A DNA stretch of 30,000 nucleotides. Origin: Cryptomeria japonica (Eukaryota > Streptophyta > Pinopsida > Cupressales > Cupressaceae). Each line of letters begins with the position of its first letter. Position 1 is the stretch's first letter. The notes beneath the pieces are model-generated. The model was not told where the DNA came from and made no database searches. It saw only the letters and a list, made by a program, of their open reading frames with translations. Shown in pieces: positions 19,261 to 29,665 of the stretch. Where the stretch lies: the NCBI RefSeq assembly GCF_030272615.1, contig NC_081413.1, forward strand, positions 565,402,510 through 565,432,509, in the 5' to 3' direction. The position numbers and the translations under genes are program-made.

Positions 19261-19265
19261 TTCCC
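19261..19265. repeat. Target-site duplication of copia element 1, right copy
   Basis: TTCCC exactly matches 11931-11935. Confidence 0.92.
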
Positions 19266-20275
19266 TTATACTTCTTAAATTTTGGAGTTTCAAAGTTTGA
19301 AGGAAAAGGCGACATATACAATGTCCAATCAAATGGGTATGGGCAAAGATCTTCCATAGTGTAGCTCTTCTTCTCATTTCCTATTTGAAGATCAATCATT
19401 TTCCTTTGTAAGTTTTGGACTTATTAAACGAGAAGGTCTATTTGAGTCAATGACACATTTGATGCATAGATGTTTCCAACATAGGGATTAGTATTCATGT
19501 ACACCAGAGGTTGTTGGAACATTGAATGGTTATAGATCTATGTACTATTATCCCCACTTGGAGCAAAAAAAATCAAAGTGTTTACTGACACTAGGTTGAG
19601 TCGAATTGAATGGATTGATGAAATTTTGATTCAAGTTTTGATTACTATAGGTCGATCCCACAGAGACTGACACTGCAGGTTGTGTGGTACTTATTGGAAC
19701 CAAAATTTGGGAAGCATTAGGTAGACTCTAAGTAGAAGTGTTTGAGATGTTTTTTGTTGTTTGTGAGGAGATACTGACATGTGTTTGTGACGTCATTTTT
19801 GCACTTGAGGATGTAATGCCAAAATGCAAGCTTTTGTTCAAAACCATGGTAGCCTGAGTCGACGTTTCCTACATGTTTTTAATTCTACCTTGGGTAGAAC
19901 TAGAGGATGCAATGTGTGTTTGATTGTGTTGAATAAATGATCTTGATGTTTGATTTGTGTTTTGGTTTAGCATAGTCTCTATTGGTAGGATTGTTGTAAC
20001 ATCAAAGGTAGGTAGTAATTTAGCTCCATTTTGAAACAATAGTGAAAGATATACGTCCCTATCATGATTGAGGAGAGCATTGAGAATTGTGTGAATATTT
20101 GGATCTTGTTGTGCAGCCTCAAGCTCTTTAGTCATTAAGCTATGTTGAAGTTCGTCTAGTGAGGGTAAGTTGTTCATACTTGTTGGTAAAGTTTCAGCCC
20201 TTCGAGGTTGTCCACATAAGCCGACAAGTTCATGGTGTTAGTGGGATTAAATGTAGAGTCACTGTATGGGTCCAT
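19261..20275 (-). pseudogene. gag: Gypsy gag, N-terminal part (broken)
   Basis: The likely start is the ATG at 20275 (MDPYSDSTFNPTNTMNLSAY). After 33 codons it meets a TGA, and reading continues in a shifted frame from 20177 (MNNLPSLDELQHSLMTKEL) to 19869, with DPNIHTILNALLNHDRDVYL. The remaining stretch has stops but reaches PFPSNFETPKFKKYKGKG at the copia border, directly in register with GEPRDHIKEFF on the other side of the element. This is the start of the gag core. It supports both the gag call and the copia insertion point. Confidence 0.75.
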
Positions 20276-20434
20276 TTAACTCCTAGTTTTTTGTGATCAA
20301 GTGATGGTCATAAGGACTCCTAAGACAACTCAAGGATGTGATGTAGAACTTGTGATGGGGTTTGACACACTAAGGACCTAAATGCAAGTACCTAAAGTTA
20401 ATGATGAACGATGTATGCAATTTGAGTAGAAAAT

Positions 20435-20921
20435 CTACTGAAGATTAGGATGAGGAGGTTGTTGAAGCATAAGTCTCTCAAGTCTCTGCTGAAGGATTTC
20501 TCCTTCAATTTCTGCCTTAATCCAACAGTCTTTTTTTATTTTATTTTTTAGAACAAAGGTGATTCCTATGTATTGGGTTGCGTTTCTTTTCAATCTCCAA
20601 GTGAGATTATTGAGATCTGAGATGATGTCAAACTGGTTATCATTGAATCCCAAGTCAGGTTGTAAAACTAGGAAGATGCCTTTATGAGGTAACACCATCT
20701 TGACACATGCTATGAAAATCTTCAAAATGAGTTGGTATGATCTCTAAAATAAGTATGTATATGCTAATGAGGGCAAGACCAAGGACCAAGTTGACAACAC
20801 TATGCAAGAAGTATTGAAGATTGCTTTGACCTAGGTTGAGACTATGATTACCTTGTACTAGACTTATGAGCAAGGGCACAAAGATTGATTGAAAATTGAT
20901 TGATGATAATAGGTCTCTCAA
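20435..20921 (-). pseudogene. Unrecognised leader frames upstream of gypsy gag
   Basis: Two overlapping minus-strand frames lie before gag. The first (20921-20682, 79 codons) has a hydrophobic stretch VVNLVLGLALISIYILILEI that could span a membrane. The second (20725-20435, 96 codons) has LDLNNLTWRL-like text (SDLNNLTWRLKRNATQYIG) and ends LQQRLERLMLQQPPHPNLQ. A frameshift around 20685-20725 could have split one protein of about 160 residues. Ogre-type elements carry an extra ORF before gag, so this may be its remnant; I recognise no domain and the link rests on position only. Confidence 0.35.
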
Positions 20922-22880
20922 TTATCAATGACTCTCTAGTAAAGTATTCAAACCTAATTCTAAGATAATGTAGATGTAATTGGGGACTATTAAGAATATG
21001 CAACCTATAAGTGACTTGAGATTCTAAAGGGGAACTTTCAATTGTAAAAGAAGTGAGATAGTTTGGACTTGTGTAGGTGACCTTGTGATTGATTAAGAAC
21101 TATTTTTTCTAGCCTAATATTGATCAAGATAAATGAGAAATGAAATAATAGCAAATGAAGAACACTAACTGGACCAATGTGAAATGTGAGAAGAGACTAA
21201 CTGATTGAATGCGAAATAGGGTGAGATCAATTGCGAAAATATGAGTTTCTAATTTTAGTTTTGGCTAATGTTGGATTATCTCTAATTTTTTTGGTCAAAT
21301 GGAAAAAATTTAGACACTCAGAAGATAGTATAGATAGTATGGGCAATTAATTTATTTTTGCAAAAACTTTGAAAAATTAGTCATGTGTAAAAGGACCTAG
21401 ACTAGCCCGAGGACTGACTCTACTTGTCTAACAAATCAGAATATTTGCAAACAAATTGAAGACAATTGCAGGCCTACTCTAGACACAAAGCAAACCATCC
21501 AATGGAGCCTTTGCAATAAAAGGCCTCAAGCAAGATGGACAGATAGAGAATTTGGTAGCACTTGCTCTCCTACCACAACACTCACTTTTTATGCATACCA
21601 GATTCTCTTACCTCAAAGATCTAGATATCATATAGCTAAGGAATTACTATCTCATCCTAAAGGGTACATGAGAGGTATCTATGGGGTATGATACACACTC
21701 CCTGAACCATTATATGTAAGGATTTTGGCCACTAAAACAAGGTTTTTAGTTTGCATCCAAGGTTTCCAACACTCTACATGTGAAAAGATAACTATACTCA
21801 AAGTATGAAACTCTTTTCAGATTAGCAATAATGGTAGGAGCTACTATTGACATGTTTGAATTTTATCACTCCCTAATTTATATAGTGGATTGGATCATTA
21901 CCGCTTGGGTCGTTCCCTCTGACCCAACCTAAGGATTCTTGGGAGGCAGGCTTGTTAATGGGGTTAAACACAAACAAGCCTAAAGCTCCAAACATAATAG
22001 ACAATGGTTCATTTTATGTGCCAAACGAAGTGTTATTTAAGCTACAAGATAACATATAATCATATCTACCTCTGCATCGACAAATCATTTAGTAGTTTGA
22101 ATTATTATTATTATTTTTCTTGGACCGATTAAAACCTCCTTTGTGAAACATCATTTTCCACATGCTGCAAATAGAAAATTAGTAGCAAATAAAAAAAAAC
22201 AAAATTTGAAACAAAAGAATTAAATAGGCTGGTGCAGGAGCACCTAAAGTACACATGCCTCTATTTTCAAAATCTATGTTGATTTTTATTTTGTGAGCAT
22301 TGAATAAGGTCCTTTGGACCATTTGGTGATGGTTTTTGTAACATTAGTGGATTAGGAAGTAGGTTGATGCAAAATTGGCATATTGTCATGTTGATGCCAA
22401 AAGTTGTCATATGGGCATAAAAGTTGTCAATATTGTTCTTATCAACTCTTAATCATGTAATAGGTCTATTTGACCTCCTTGATCATGTATGTAATGGTCT
22501 TGGATCTTGATAAGTCCTTCTGGGGTCATTTGCCAAGTGGGTGGAAAAGTTATCAATGCAACTTTTGTTGCAAAGTTGTAAAGAGTGTGTTAGTTTTGGT
22601 TTAATGTTAGTTAACATTCAAATGTCATTTATGGACATTGGAGGGTTGAGTAAAAATATAAATAACTCTATTTCATCAACAATAGGGTTGGTTGATGGAT
22701 GTACTAAAGAAAAGAAAAAATAAAATTTTGAGTTTTCTTGCATTTTTACTTTTTTTTGTACATTGCAACAATTAGTATTGTATTGTATGGTATCTTCATG
22801 ACTTGATAATAGCTAGGTTGGATGGGAGATTGAATCTAATTTCATTTGGTGGTAATTTCATTCATTTTTATGTGTTTTGT
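20922..22880. other. No gene seen; probable gypsy 5' region and unassigned DNA
   Basis: By position the gypsy 5' LTR should lie in this stretch. A minus-strand TATA-like TATATAAA at 21877-21884 follows a region with TTGGGTCAGAGGGAACGACCC, which could be a U3 part. No primer binding site and no match to the left side of the window were found. A plus-strand TATAAATA at 22657-22664 may belong to another old element. Open frames here are 60 codons or fewer. Confidence 0.35.
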
Positions 22881-22886
22881 GCAATC

Positions 22887-23240
22887 TAGAGCCAAATTAT
22901 TAAACATCGCTCTAGAACCCTAGGTTCAAGGGTTTGGTGAAAGGAAAAATGTTTTGGATACCATTACACCATTAGAGAACCCAAAAATTGATGGAATGTT
23001 ATTATTTTGTGTTTATTTTAATATCATACAAGTTTCAGGAACAAACTTGGAGTTTGGAGCAAATGGGATGATGATTTAGCCTAATATTCCTTATGTATTG
23101 GGCCAAGATGAGGGAATGATGATTCCTATGGTTAAAAGCTATTGAATCAGACAAAATATTATTAATACTACCCCTTGGAGTGAGGTTTTGGTAGTGGGAA
23201 GCGAGAGTTCATATACTTGCACTATGGGAAAGCGGCCTAC
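22887..23240 (+). pseudogene. Decayed plus-strand reading frame, unknown protein
   Basis: One plus-strand frame reads protein-like text across about 350 bases with only three stops. It contains NVLDTITPLENPKIDGMLLF, VSGTNLEFGANGMMI, NIPYVLGQDEGMMIPMVKSY and NTTPWSEVLVVGSESSYTCT. The residue mix is unlike chance translation of this AT-rich DNA. I do not recognise the family. It could be a relic of a further retroelement or a pseudogene fragment. Confidence 0.3.
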
Positions 23241-24773
23241 TTAGGCTTAAAATCAGTTTTACTAGTCAATTATTGGGGCAGATGGTACAAAGTACCCCTA
23301 TCCAAGTTTTTAGTATGTTTTATAACCCCCAAAAGGGTATCCAAAATTATTCACATCTTATATAAATTCATTCAATAACAAAAGTTATTGTTAGATTTGT
23401 CATTCTAAAGGGCTACTAGGAAGAGACCCTAGTTGTGAAGGAACCACTAGTGGATAGTATCAAAAGGTCTAGCTCAATGCATAAAGGAGTGTGTCCTGAT
23501 GTCCTAATAAATTATAGAAGCCTACCATTGAAGTATTAGTCCAAGTTGGAATCCCACTTCAAGATTGTGTCAGACCAACCTATGTCTAAGAGACCCAGTG
23601 AGGAAGATATGGGAGTTGGGAGAAAGATCTCAACTTTGTCTCTTTTGTGAGTCCCCTTTTTTGATTGAATCATGTTGTTTGTGATCATATTTACCTTCTC
23701 TACATCACAAGAAAATGCAAAATAATAAGCTTACAAATGTGATATATAAAAACCGTGGATGCGAAATACCTGACAATTGAATCCGGAAAGAAAATAGGGT
23801 GAACTTATAACAATGACTAAGCCAATGCAAAACATGACATAGGCACATGGAAATTTTTGTCAGACATAAACCAAACCTGCAAAATAGAAATTTTTAACCC
23901 CTGCAACAAAATTAAAACCTTAAAAATGATCCTTGGATTATATGATATTTTTATATGTAGGCCAAAACATGGATTTGATATTGGGCGAATTGGATTTGTT
24001 CTTCAAGTTCATTTATTAACTACTTTTCTCATAGGATTTGTTGAAATTGTCTTTCTTGATGACTCTTCTCTGCTCTTTGTTGAAAAATTCCAGGCTTGAT
24101 CTTTATCCTACGACTCATCTTGTTAGGGCCATTTCAAACCAACTCTTACCCTATTCATTTTTTTTCCTAATTGACAACCGAATTATGAACATAAACGAAT
24201 TTACGACATCAAGATTAACTGAACAAACTACATACCATTACCTGAATTTTACCTTTAACGAATGTAAAATTCCCGACAAGAGAATACAAGAAGGAAATTG
24301 TGTGAATGTGGAACAAGAATTGAGCGAATGCGGAACATTGTGTAGTTGGATGCAAAATAACGGGCACAACTATGGAAATCCATACAAAAACATGCAAAAC
24401 AAAGTGAAATATGATCGAATTTAATACGACTGTCCTTTATGTCAGGTTCACCATTTGTTTTATGCTTGAAATCATAAAAAATAACATTAGTTAGAATAAA
24501 GGGGAATCATGAAAAGCCCAATCTAAATAACAAAATCAAACACAACATCAATGAAAGTGTGAAAATTAAATCAATTAAAACTTCCTAATGCATGTCGCTT
24601 CCATTGTCCTCCTCAATCTCGCATAATGATAACTCTTAGAGTTGAGATACTAACCTCCATTAAGACAACAAGAATTCAAATATCATGATTCTTTAAAATG
24701 AAGGAATTTATGCTCAATTTATAGATTACAGAGGGAGAATTTGAATGGTCAAGATTCTTTTAGGAACTGAATC
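23241..24773. other. No gene seen; unassigned AT-rich DNA
   Basis: Nothing firm is visible. A plus-strand TTATATAAAT lies at 23358-23367 and a minus-strand TATAAAT at 24717-24723, the latter with an LTR-leader-like stretch behind it. Copia copy 2 may therefore have inserted into yet another LTR. A 128-codon plus-strand frame (24038-24424) has no recognisable motif. Confidence 0.4.
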
Positions 24774-24778
24774 GATTA
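24774..24778. repeat. Candidate target duplication of copia copy 2, one side
   Basis: GATTA precedes the LTR. The partner would lie past the right window edge, so this cannot be tested here. Confidence 0.3.
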
Positions 24779-26286
24779 TGATAACTCAATGATAAACAAT
24801 GAGTACCAAACCAGTACTGAGAGGGGGGGGGTGAATCAATACAGACACAAAAACTTTTCCTGAACCGGTTTGACTGCAAACAATGCACTTGACTGGCAAA
24901 CACTAACACCGGTCTAAACCACATTACTACCGGTTACACACAATGAGACTGTGAAAGACATAAACCAACAACACTTAGCTTTCAACACAACCTACACCCT
25001 CATTTCCACTTTATCCTTATGCATAAACAGGTAATCTACCATCAGAATTATAATAACTCGCTAGTTCAACATGATTCACCACTTGACAGAAAATAACAAA
25101 GCATCACATAAAAAGGCATCACACATGACACACATATTTTTCACGTGGAAAACCAACTGGGAAAAACCACGGTGGGGATGAATACCCACAAGTTGTTCTT
25201 GAACTCTTTAGAAGTCCACTTTGTTAGGAGCCTAGTCCGGTTAAAGACTGTTACAACTAGTTCTGTTAGGAACCGATCCTGTTAGGGATCACCTGGTTAA
25301 GGGATGGCCAGAATACCCAGTTAGGGGTTAAACCCTGTTAAAGGTTACCTTGTCAGAGGATTTTAAGAACTCAATGGCTTTGAGTCACCCTGTTAAAGGA
25401 TTTACAACAAGCTAGTTAAAGCTACCCTGTTAAGGTATTTTCCAACTATTGAAGTGGTTAGAGATCAACAAGTATTACAAATGTCCGGTAATAGCACTCA
25501 ATGCCAATGCAGATCCCCTTTAGTTCCTTCCTTCTGCATACACACTTTGCAGGTATCAATTCTCTTATCTAGTTTGGCAAGAATCACGTATCTCTACACT
25601 TTGATACACACACAACATTTGCCAACAACCTCAACATGAAACACAACATCGACCTTATAGGAAATAGATAGGTTGGTAGCATAAACCCTAAACCCTAAAC
25701 ATTTAGGTTAAGCAATTTAATCGGTTCAATCCTGACCAGTGAACACTTTGCATTGAATACAACGGTCTTGAATAGATCTCAAGACATTCTCCATTGTTCG
25801 TTCTTCACCACATCATGGAGGCGATAACCCATTACACATTCTCCACCATTTATAGAGACTTCGCACATTCCCAAGGTAGATAGGATCAATCTCCTTCATG
25901 CAAGATCCTTCACACGCACAAGGCTAATCATGGCAACATAATCTATTCTTCATTACAATGCTAACTTATCACACGATGTCATTAGTTGAATCACATAGGA
26001 ATAGAACACTTCAACCGGAAACTCTGAAGCTAAGACTACCAACTGATAGTTATACCATATGAAACCTTGATAGAAAACATTCCATATACCGGTTCACATT
26101 TCAACATACTGGTTCACTTGGACAAACATACCGCTTCACCTTTTGCACATATACCGGTTCACAACATCATACCAGTTCTCTTTGCCAGTTGCTTAACTTC
26201 AATATACTGGTTCACTCCTCAACATATTGACATCAATGACAACATATAATATCATTATGTCATCATATTCTACACATATTGCAACA
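24779..26286 (-). repeat. 3' LTR of copia copy 2
   Basis: This LTR is 1508 bases long and starts in minus-strand sense TGTTGCAATATG, where copy 1 has TGTTGGCATATG. It has the same TATA-like word (25653-25661), the GGTTAAGGGAT-type cluster (25240-25440) and CCGGTTCAC-like words (26093-26163). It differs visibly from the LTRs of copy 1 but aligns along its length. Confidence 0.93.
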
Positions 26287-26300
26287 ATCTCCCTTTTTGG
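26287..26300 (-). promoter_or_regulatory. Polypurine tract of copia copy 2
   Basis: CCAAAAAGGGAGAT precedes the 3' LTR on the minus strand. Relative to copy 1 two G have become A. Confidence 0.75.
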
Positions 26301-26527
26301 CATTGATGGTAATATACAAAGATATCACTCAGCATCACATCTTCTCCCTATTGCTGTAGATATCTTCTTCACTTCACATCTTCTCCTCTTTTGACAACAA
26401 TGCCAAAGTGGAGGCACAAGCTGCTCTGTTCCATTATGTTGCTCCCCCTGAGGAGTAGCATCCTTCAACACATCAATCCTAAAAAGATATATCAATTTAA
26501 GTCCTGATTGATGTGGAGCACAAACCT

Positions 26528-27304
26528 TTAGTTTACCTCTTGAAGGGGCAACACCCCTAATTCACCTCTCAAATAGGTAAATGTAGCCTTCGGTAGAGGC
26601 TTGGTGAATATGTCTGCTAATTGCTCCTTACTAGAAACATGTTCCAATACCACCTCTTTTTTCTGAACCTTTTCCCTCAAGAAATGATACTTGAGTTCAA
26701 AATGCTTGGTTCTAGCATGTAAAACTGGATTCTTGGAGATTTTAATTCTACTTGTATTGTCACAAAATATGCTTACCAGTTCAAATACAGGAACTTTGAA
26801 GCCATTCAATACATGCTTCATCCAAATAGTCTAGGTGCAGTTGATAAAAGCTGCAACATACTCCGCTTCTATTGTAGACTGAGAGATACAACTCTGCTTT
26901 TTACTCATCCATGAGACCAATCTACCACTGAGAAAGAATGCACCACCGGTGGTGCTCTTTTGGTCATCCACATTACCAACCCAATCAACATCTTTGAACA
27001 CTCTCAGGTTGAAATCATTATTGTATGGATACCATAATCCAAAGTCAATAGTTCCCTTCAGATATCTAAGAATCCACTTGACTGCTACCAAGTAGGATTC
27101 TCTTGGGCTTTTCTGGAACTGAGCGATAATGCCCACTGCATGTGCAATGTCCGATCTGCTATGCACTACATAATGCAACTTACCAATCATTGATCGATAT
27201 TCCTTCTCAGTTACCAATGTTGAGTCATCCTCTTTTGACAGTTTACAACCGGTCACCATTGGTGTACGAACCGGTTTGCTATCTTCCATGCCAAAGGTCT
27301 TCAA
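26528..27304 (-). pseudogene. pol: Copia copy 2 RNase H and C-terminus
   Basis: The frame 27304-26831 has VNDDQK-type motifs (NVDDQKSTTGGAFFLSGRLV) and SWMSKKQSCISQSTIEAEYV. The first Asp region reads VFKDVDWVG, closer to a working enzyme than in copy 1. A frame change near 26825-26835 leads to the second frame with IFCDNTSRIKISKNPVLHAR and LEHVSSKEQLADIFTKPLPK, ending LPLQEVN at the stop 26528. This C-terminus is uninterrupted, unlike that of copy 1, and shows the family's normal pol end. Confidence 0.88.
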
Positions 27305-28015
27305 CAGCTCTTTGACATACTTGGACTAAGTGATAAAGATTCCATCTTCCATTTGTTGAATCTACAGTCCAATGAAGAACTTAATCTCCCCAATGAGTGA
27401 CATCTCAAATTCCTTCTTCATCTCATCTGCAAAGTCATGAATCATCTTGTCATCTCTACAAAAATTATGTCATCTACAAATACTTCACAGATCAGAATCT
27501 AATCTCCTTCTGATTTCAAGTAGATATTGCTATCTTCACTTGTTCTTTCAAATCCAATCTTTACAAGATGGGAGTGCAAGCGTTCATACCATACTCTAGG
27601 TGCCTGCTTTAGTCCATACAAGGCTTTATGTAGCCTACACACCATGTCACTGTCTTCTGATAAGGGAAACCCATCTAGTTGCTCTATATACACCTCCTCT
27701 TCAATTATTCCAGTTAGGAATGCAGATTTTACATCCATTTAGTACCTTGAATCCTTTAAAGGATGCATATGCAAGAAGCATACAAACTCCTTCCAATCTG
27801 GCTACTGGAGCAAAGGTTTCTCTATAGTCTTCTCCTTCTTCTTGAGCATATCCTTTACACACTAGTCTAGCTTTGTTCCTTACCACTGTGCCATCCTCAT
27901 TTAGCTTATTTTTGAAGAGCCATTTGGTTCCAATGACATTTTTATGCTCCGATCTGGGTACCAAAGACCATGTACCATTCTTTTCTATCTGATCAAGTTC
28001 CTCTTCCATTGCCTT
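27305..28015 (-). pseudogene. pol: Copia copy 2 reverse transcriptase (broken)
   Basis: From MEEELDQIEKNGTWSL (28009) the frame runs to KGFKV, where a 2-base deletion relative to copy 1 (near 27742) breaks it. The next frame carries MDVKSAFLTGIIEEEVYIEQ and LHKALYGLKQAPRVWYERL and stops at 27499. After this stop the catalytic EVFVDDIIF can still be read, followed by a 1-base deletion. A stop in place of Trp lies just before 28009 (TAG for TGG). The enzyme is not functional. Confidence 0.88.
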
Positions 28016-28018
28016 GAT

Positions 28019-28282
28019 CTAATCTTCATCTTTATGTGTCTCTTTCAATGATTTAGGCTCAAATTTAGAGATCATACATGAGTTTTCTCTGACCTTTCTT
28101 CTTGTAAGGATTCCTACATCCTTATCTCCTATGATCTGCTTTGGATCATGATTGAGTTTAACATACCTAGGTATGTTCTTAACAGATTCCTCTTGCTTTT
28201 CTTCTTCATCCTCATCTTCATTAGCATCAACATCTACCGGTGTAGGAGCACAATTACTGGTACTGGGTTGATTTGCAACCAA
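28019..28282 (-). pseudogene. pol: Copia copy 2 linker between integrase and RT
   Basis: The acidic stretch VDANEDEDEEEKQEESVKNI is followed by PRYVKLNHDPKQIIGDKD and a basic segment. It is equivalent to the region at about 15190-15440 in copy 1. It has no catalytic role. A stop precedes it at about 28290 and another follows at 28019. Confidence 0.8.
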
Positions 28283-28387
28283 TTCCTAGAAGGTTACTAT
28301 AGGTTCATCTTCTACTTGCTCAGTGTCAGTTTCCTCAGGTTTCTTAGAGTTTTCATCAAATCTAACATTGATGCTTTCAACAATTCT

Positions 28388-29230
28388 CTAAGTCCTATTG
28401 TTGAAACATTTGAGAGCTTTACTCTTGGTGGAATATCCTAGGAATATTCCCTCATCACATTTTGCATCGAACTTGCTGTGATGTTCACTCCTCTTGATAT
28501 AACATTTGCTACCAAATAATTTAAAGTAGCTTACCACTGGTGTCTTACCGGTCCAGTACTCATAAGGAGTATTATCCTTACCTTTCTTGATGAGTACCTG
28601 GTTCATTGTGTAGACTGCAGTGCTCACTGCTTCTCTCCAAAAGGTGTGAGCAACCTTTCCTTGGATCAATATAGTTCTAGCCGCTTCAACCACAGTCCGG
28701 TTGTTCCTCTTTGCTAAGCCATTCTGCTGTGGAGTCTGGGGGGTAGACAGTTGCCTCTTGATGCCATTCTCTTCACAATATTTGTTGAATTCAATGGAAG
28801 TGAATTCCCCTGCTTGATTAGTTCTAAGGCATTTGATTCTTCTACCGCTTTCCTTTTCTACCAGTGCTCTGAAAGCTTTGAACTTTCCAAAGGCTTCAGA
28901 CTTCTCCTTCAAGAATGTGACCCACGTCATTCTTGAGCAATCATCTGTAAAAATCATAAAATACCTATCTCCCTGCACACTCCTAGTTTTCATAGGACCA
29001 CACAAATCAGTATGCACAAGATTAAGTAAATTGTCTATAGTGAAAGGTTTACCTTTGAAGGTTGAGGAAGACATTTTCCCTAGTTGACACTCTCTGCACA
29101 AAGGATTTTTCGGTTTTCTTAGCATAGGAAATCCTCTATCTGCCTTTATCTTACTGGCCTTCACAATATTGCCAAAATTTACATGGGAGAGTCTCCTATG
29201 CCATATCCAACTATCCTCAAACTTAGCCAT
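28388..29230 (-). pseudogene. pol: Copia copy 2 integrase (two catalytic residues changed)
   Basis: The zinc-binding HRRLSHVN and CRECQLG are intact, as is the first acid in VHTDLCGP. The second acid (residue 138 of this frame, LRTNQAGEF, codon 28817-28819) is Asn from a G-to-A change. The third position (residue 174, LAKRNN, codon 28709-28711) is Lys, as in copy 1. The frame ends FNNRT at a stop that replaces Gln. A TAG at about 29279 separates it from the protease frame. Confidence 0.9.
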
Positions 29231-29278
29231 AAGACATGTACTAACATTAGCATTTAGATGAAATAGGTTACCTTTGGT

Positions 29279-29653
29279 CTACATACCAGTGGCCATCAGT
29301 TCACCATTCTTTCCTTTGATTTTGCACACTCCATTTTTGAATTCCAGAGTGAATCCATTATCATTTAGTTGAGCAACACTCAAAAGGTTGTGCCTGAGAC
29401 CTTCTACCCAATACACATTGTCAGCATTGCTTCTTCCATTCAGAGAGATGGACCCTCTGCCTTTTACCATACATGGTGCATCATTACCAAAATGAACCAC
29501 ACCACCATCATACTCTTCCAGAGATAGAAACTTACTCCGGTCACCAGTCATATGGTGAGAACAACCACTATCAATAATCCACTCATTGGAATTATCAAAG
29601 CGGGAGACAAGAGCCTTCTTGTTTGACACATCTTCCTTGACTGCTACAAACAC
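29279..29653 (-). pseudogene. pol: Copia copy 2 protease
   Basis: WIIDSGCSHHMTGDRSKFLS is complete and lacks the stop present in copy 1. The segment continues through GVVHFGNDAPCMVKGRGSIS and LRHNLLSVAQLND to GELMATGM and a stop replacing Gln. The protease core itself looks intact; the polyprotein around it is broken. Confidence 0.86.
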
Positions 29654-29665
29654 AATATCTTCATT

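Larger units (their letters stand above)
3288..20275 (-). mobile_element. Degenerate Ty3/gypsy (Tat/Ogre-like) retrotransposon, split by two insertions
   Basis: On the minus strand a full set of gypsy domains can be followed in order. Gag runs from an ATG at 20275 to 19261 and resumes at 11930-10917. It is followed by protease (about 8620-8249), a G-patch-like segment (7753-7475), reverse transcriptase (6615-5598), RNase H (5613-5100), a second RNase H of the archaeal-like type (5094-4634) and integrase, ending at a TAA at 3288-3290. The second RNase H is a hallmark of the Tat/Ogre lineage in plants. Many in-frame stops and a few frameshifts interrupt it, but the protein similarity is clear throughout, so it is old but not extreme. 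It is split by a non-LTR-like insertion (8638-10593) and a complete copia element (11936-19260). I could not identify its LTRs or primer binding site by eye. Confidence 0.85.

Noticed and set aside
24038-24424. 128-codon plus-strand frame with several Cys
   Set aside because: No recognisable motif, and composition as expected of AT-rich non-coding DNA; no support for a gene.
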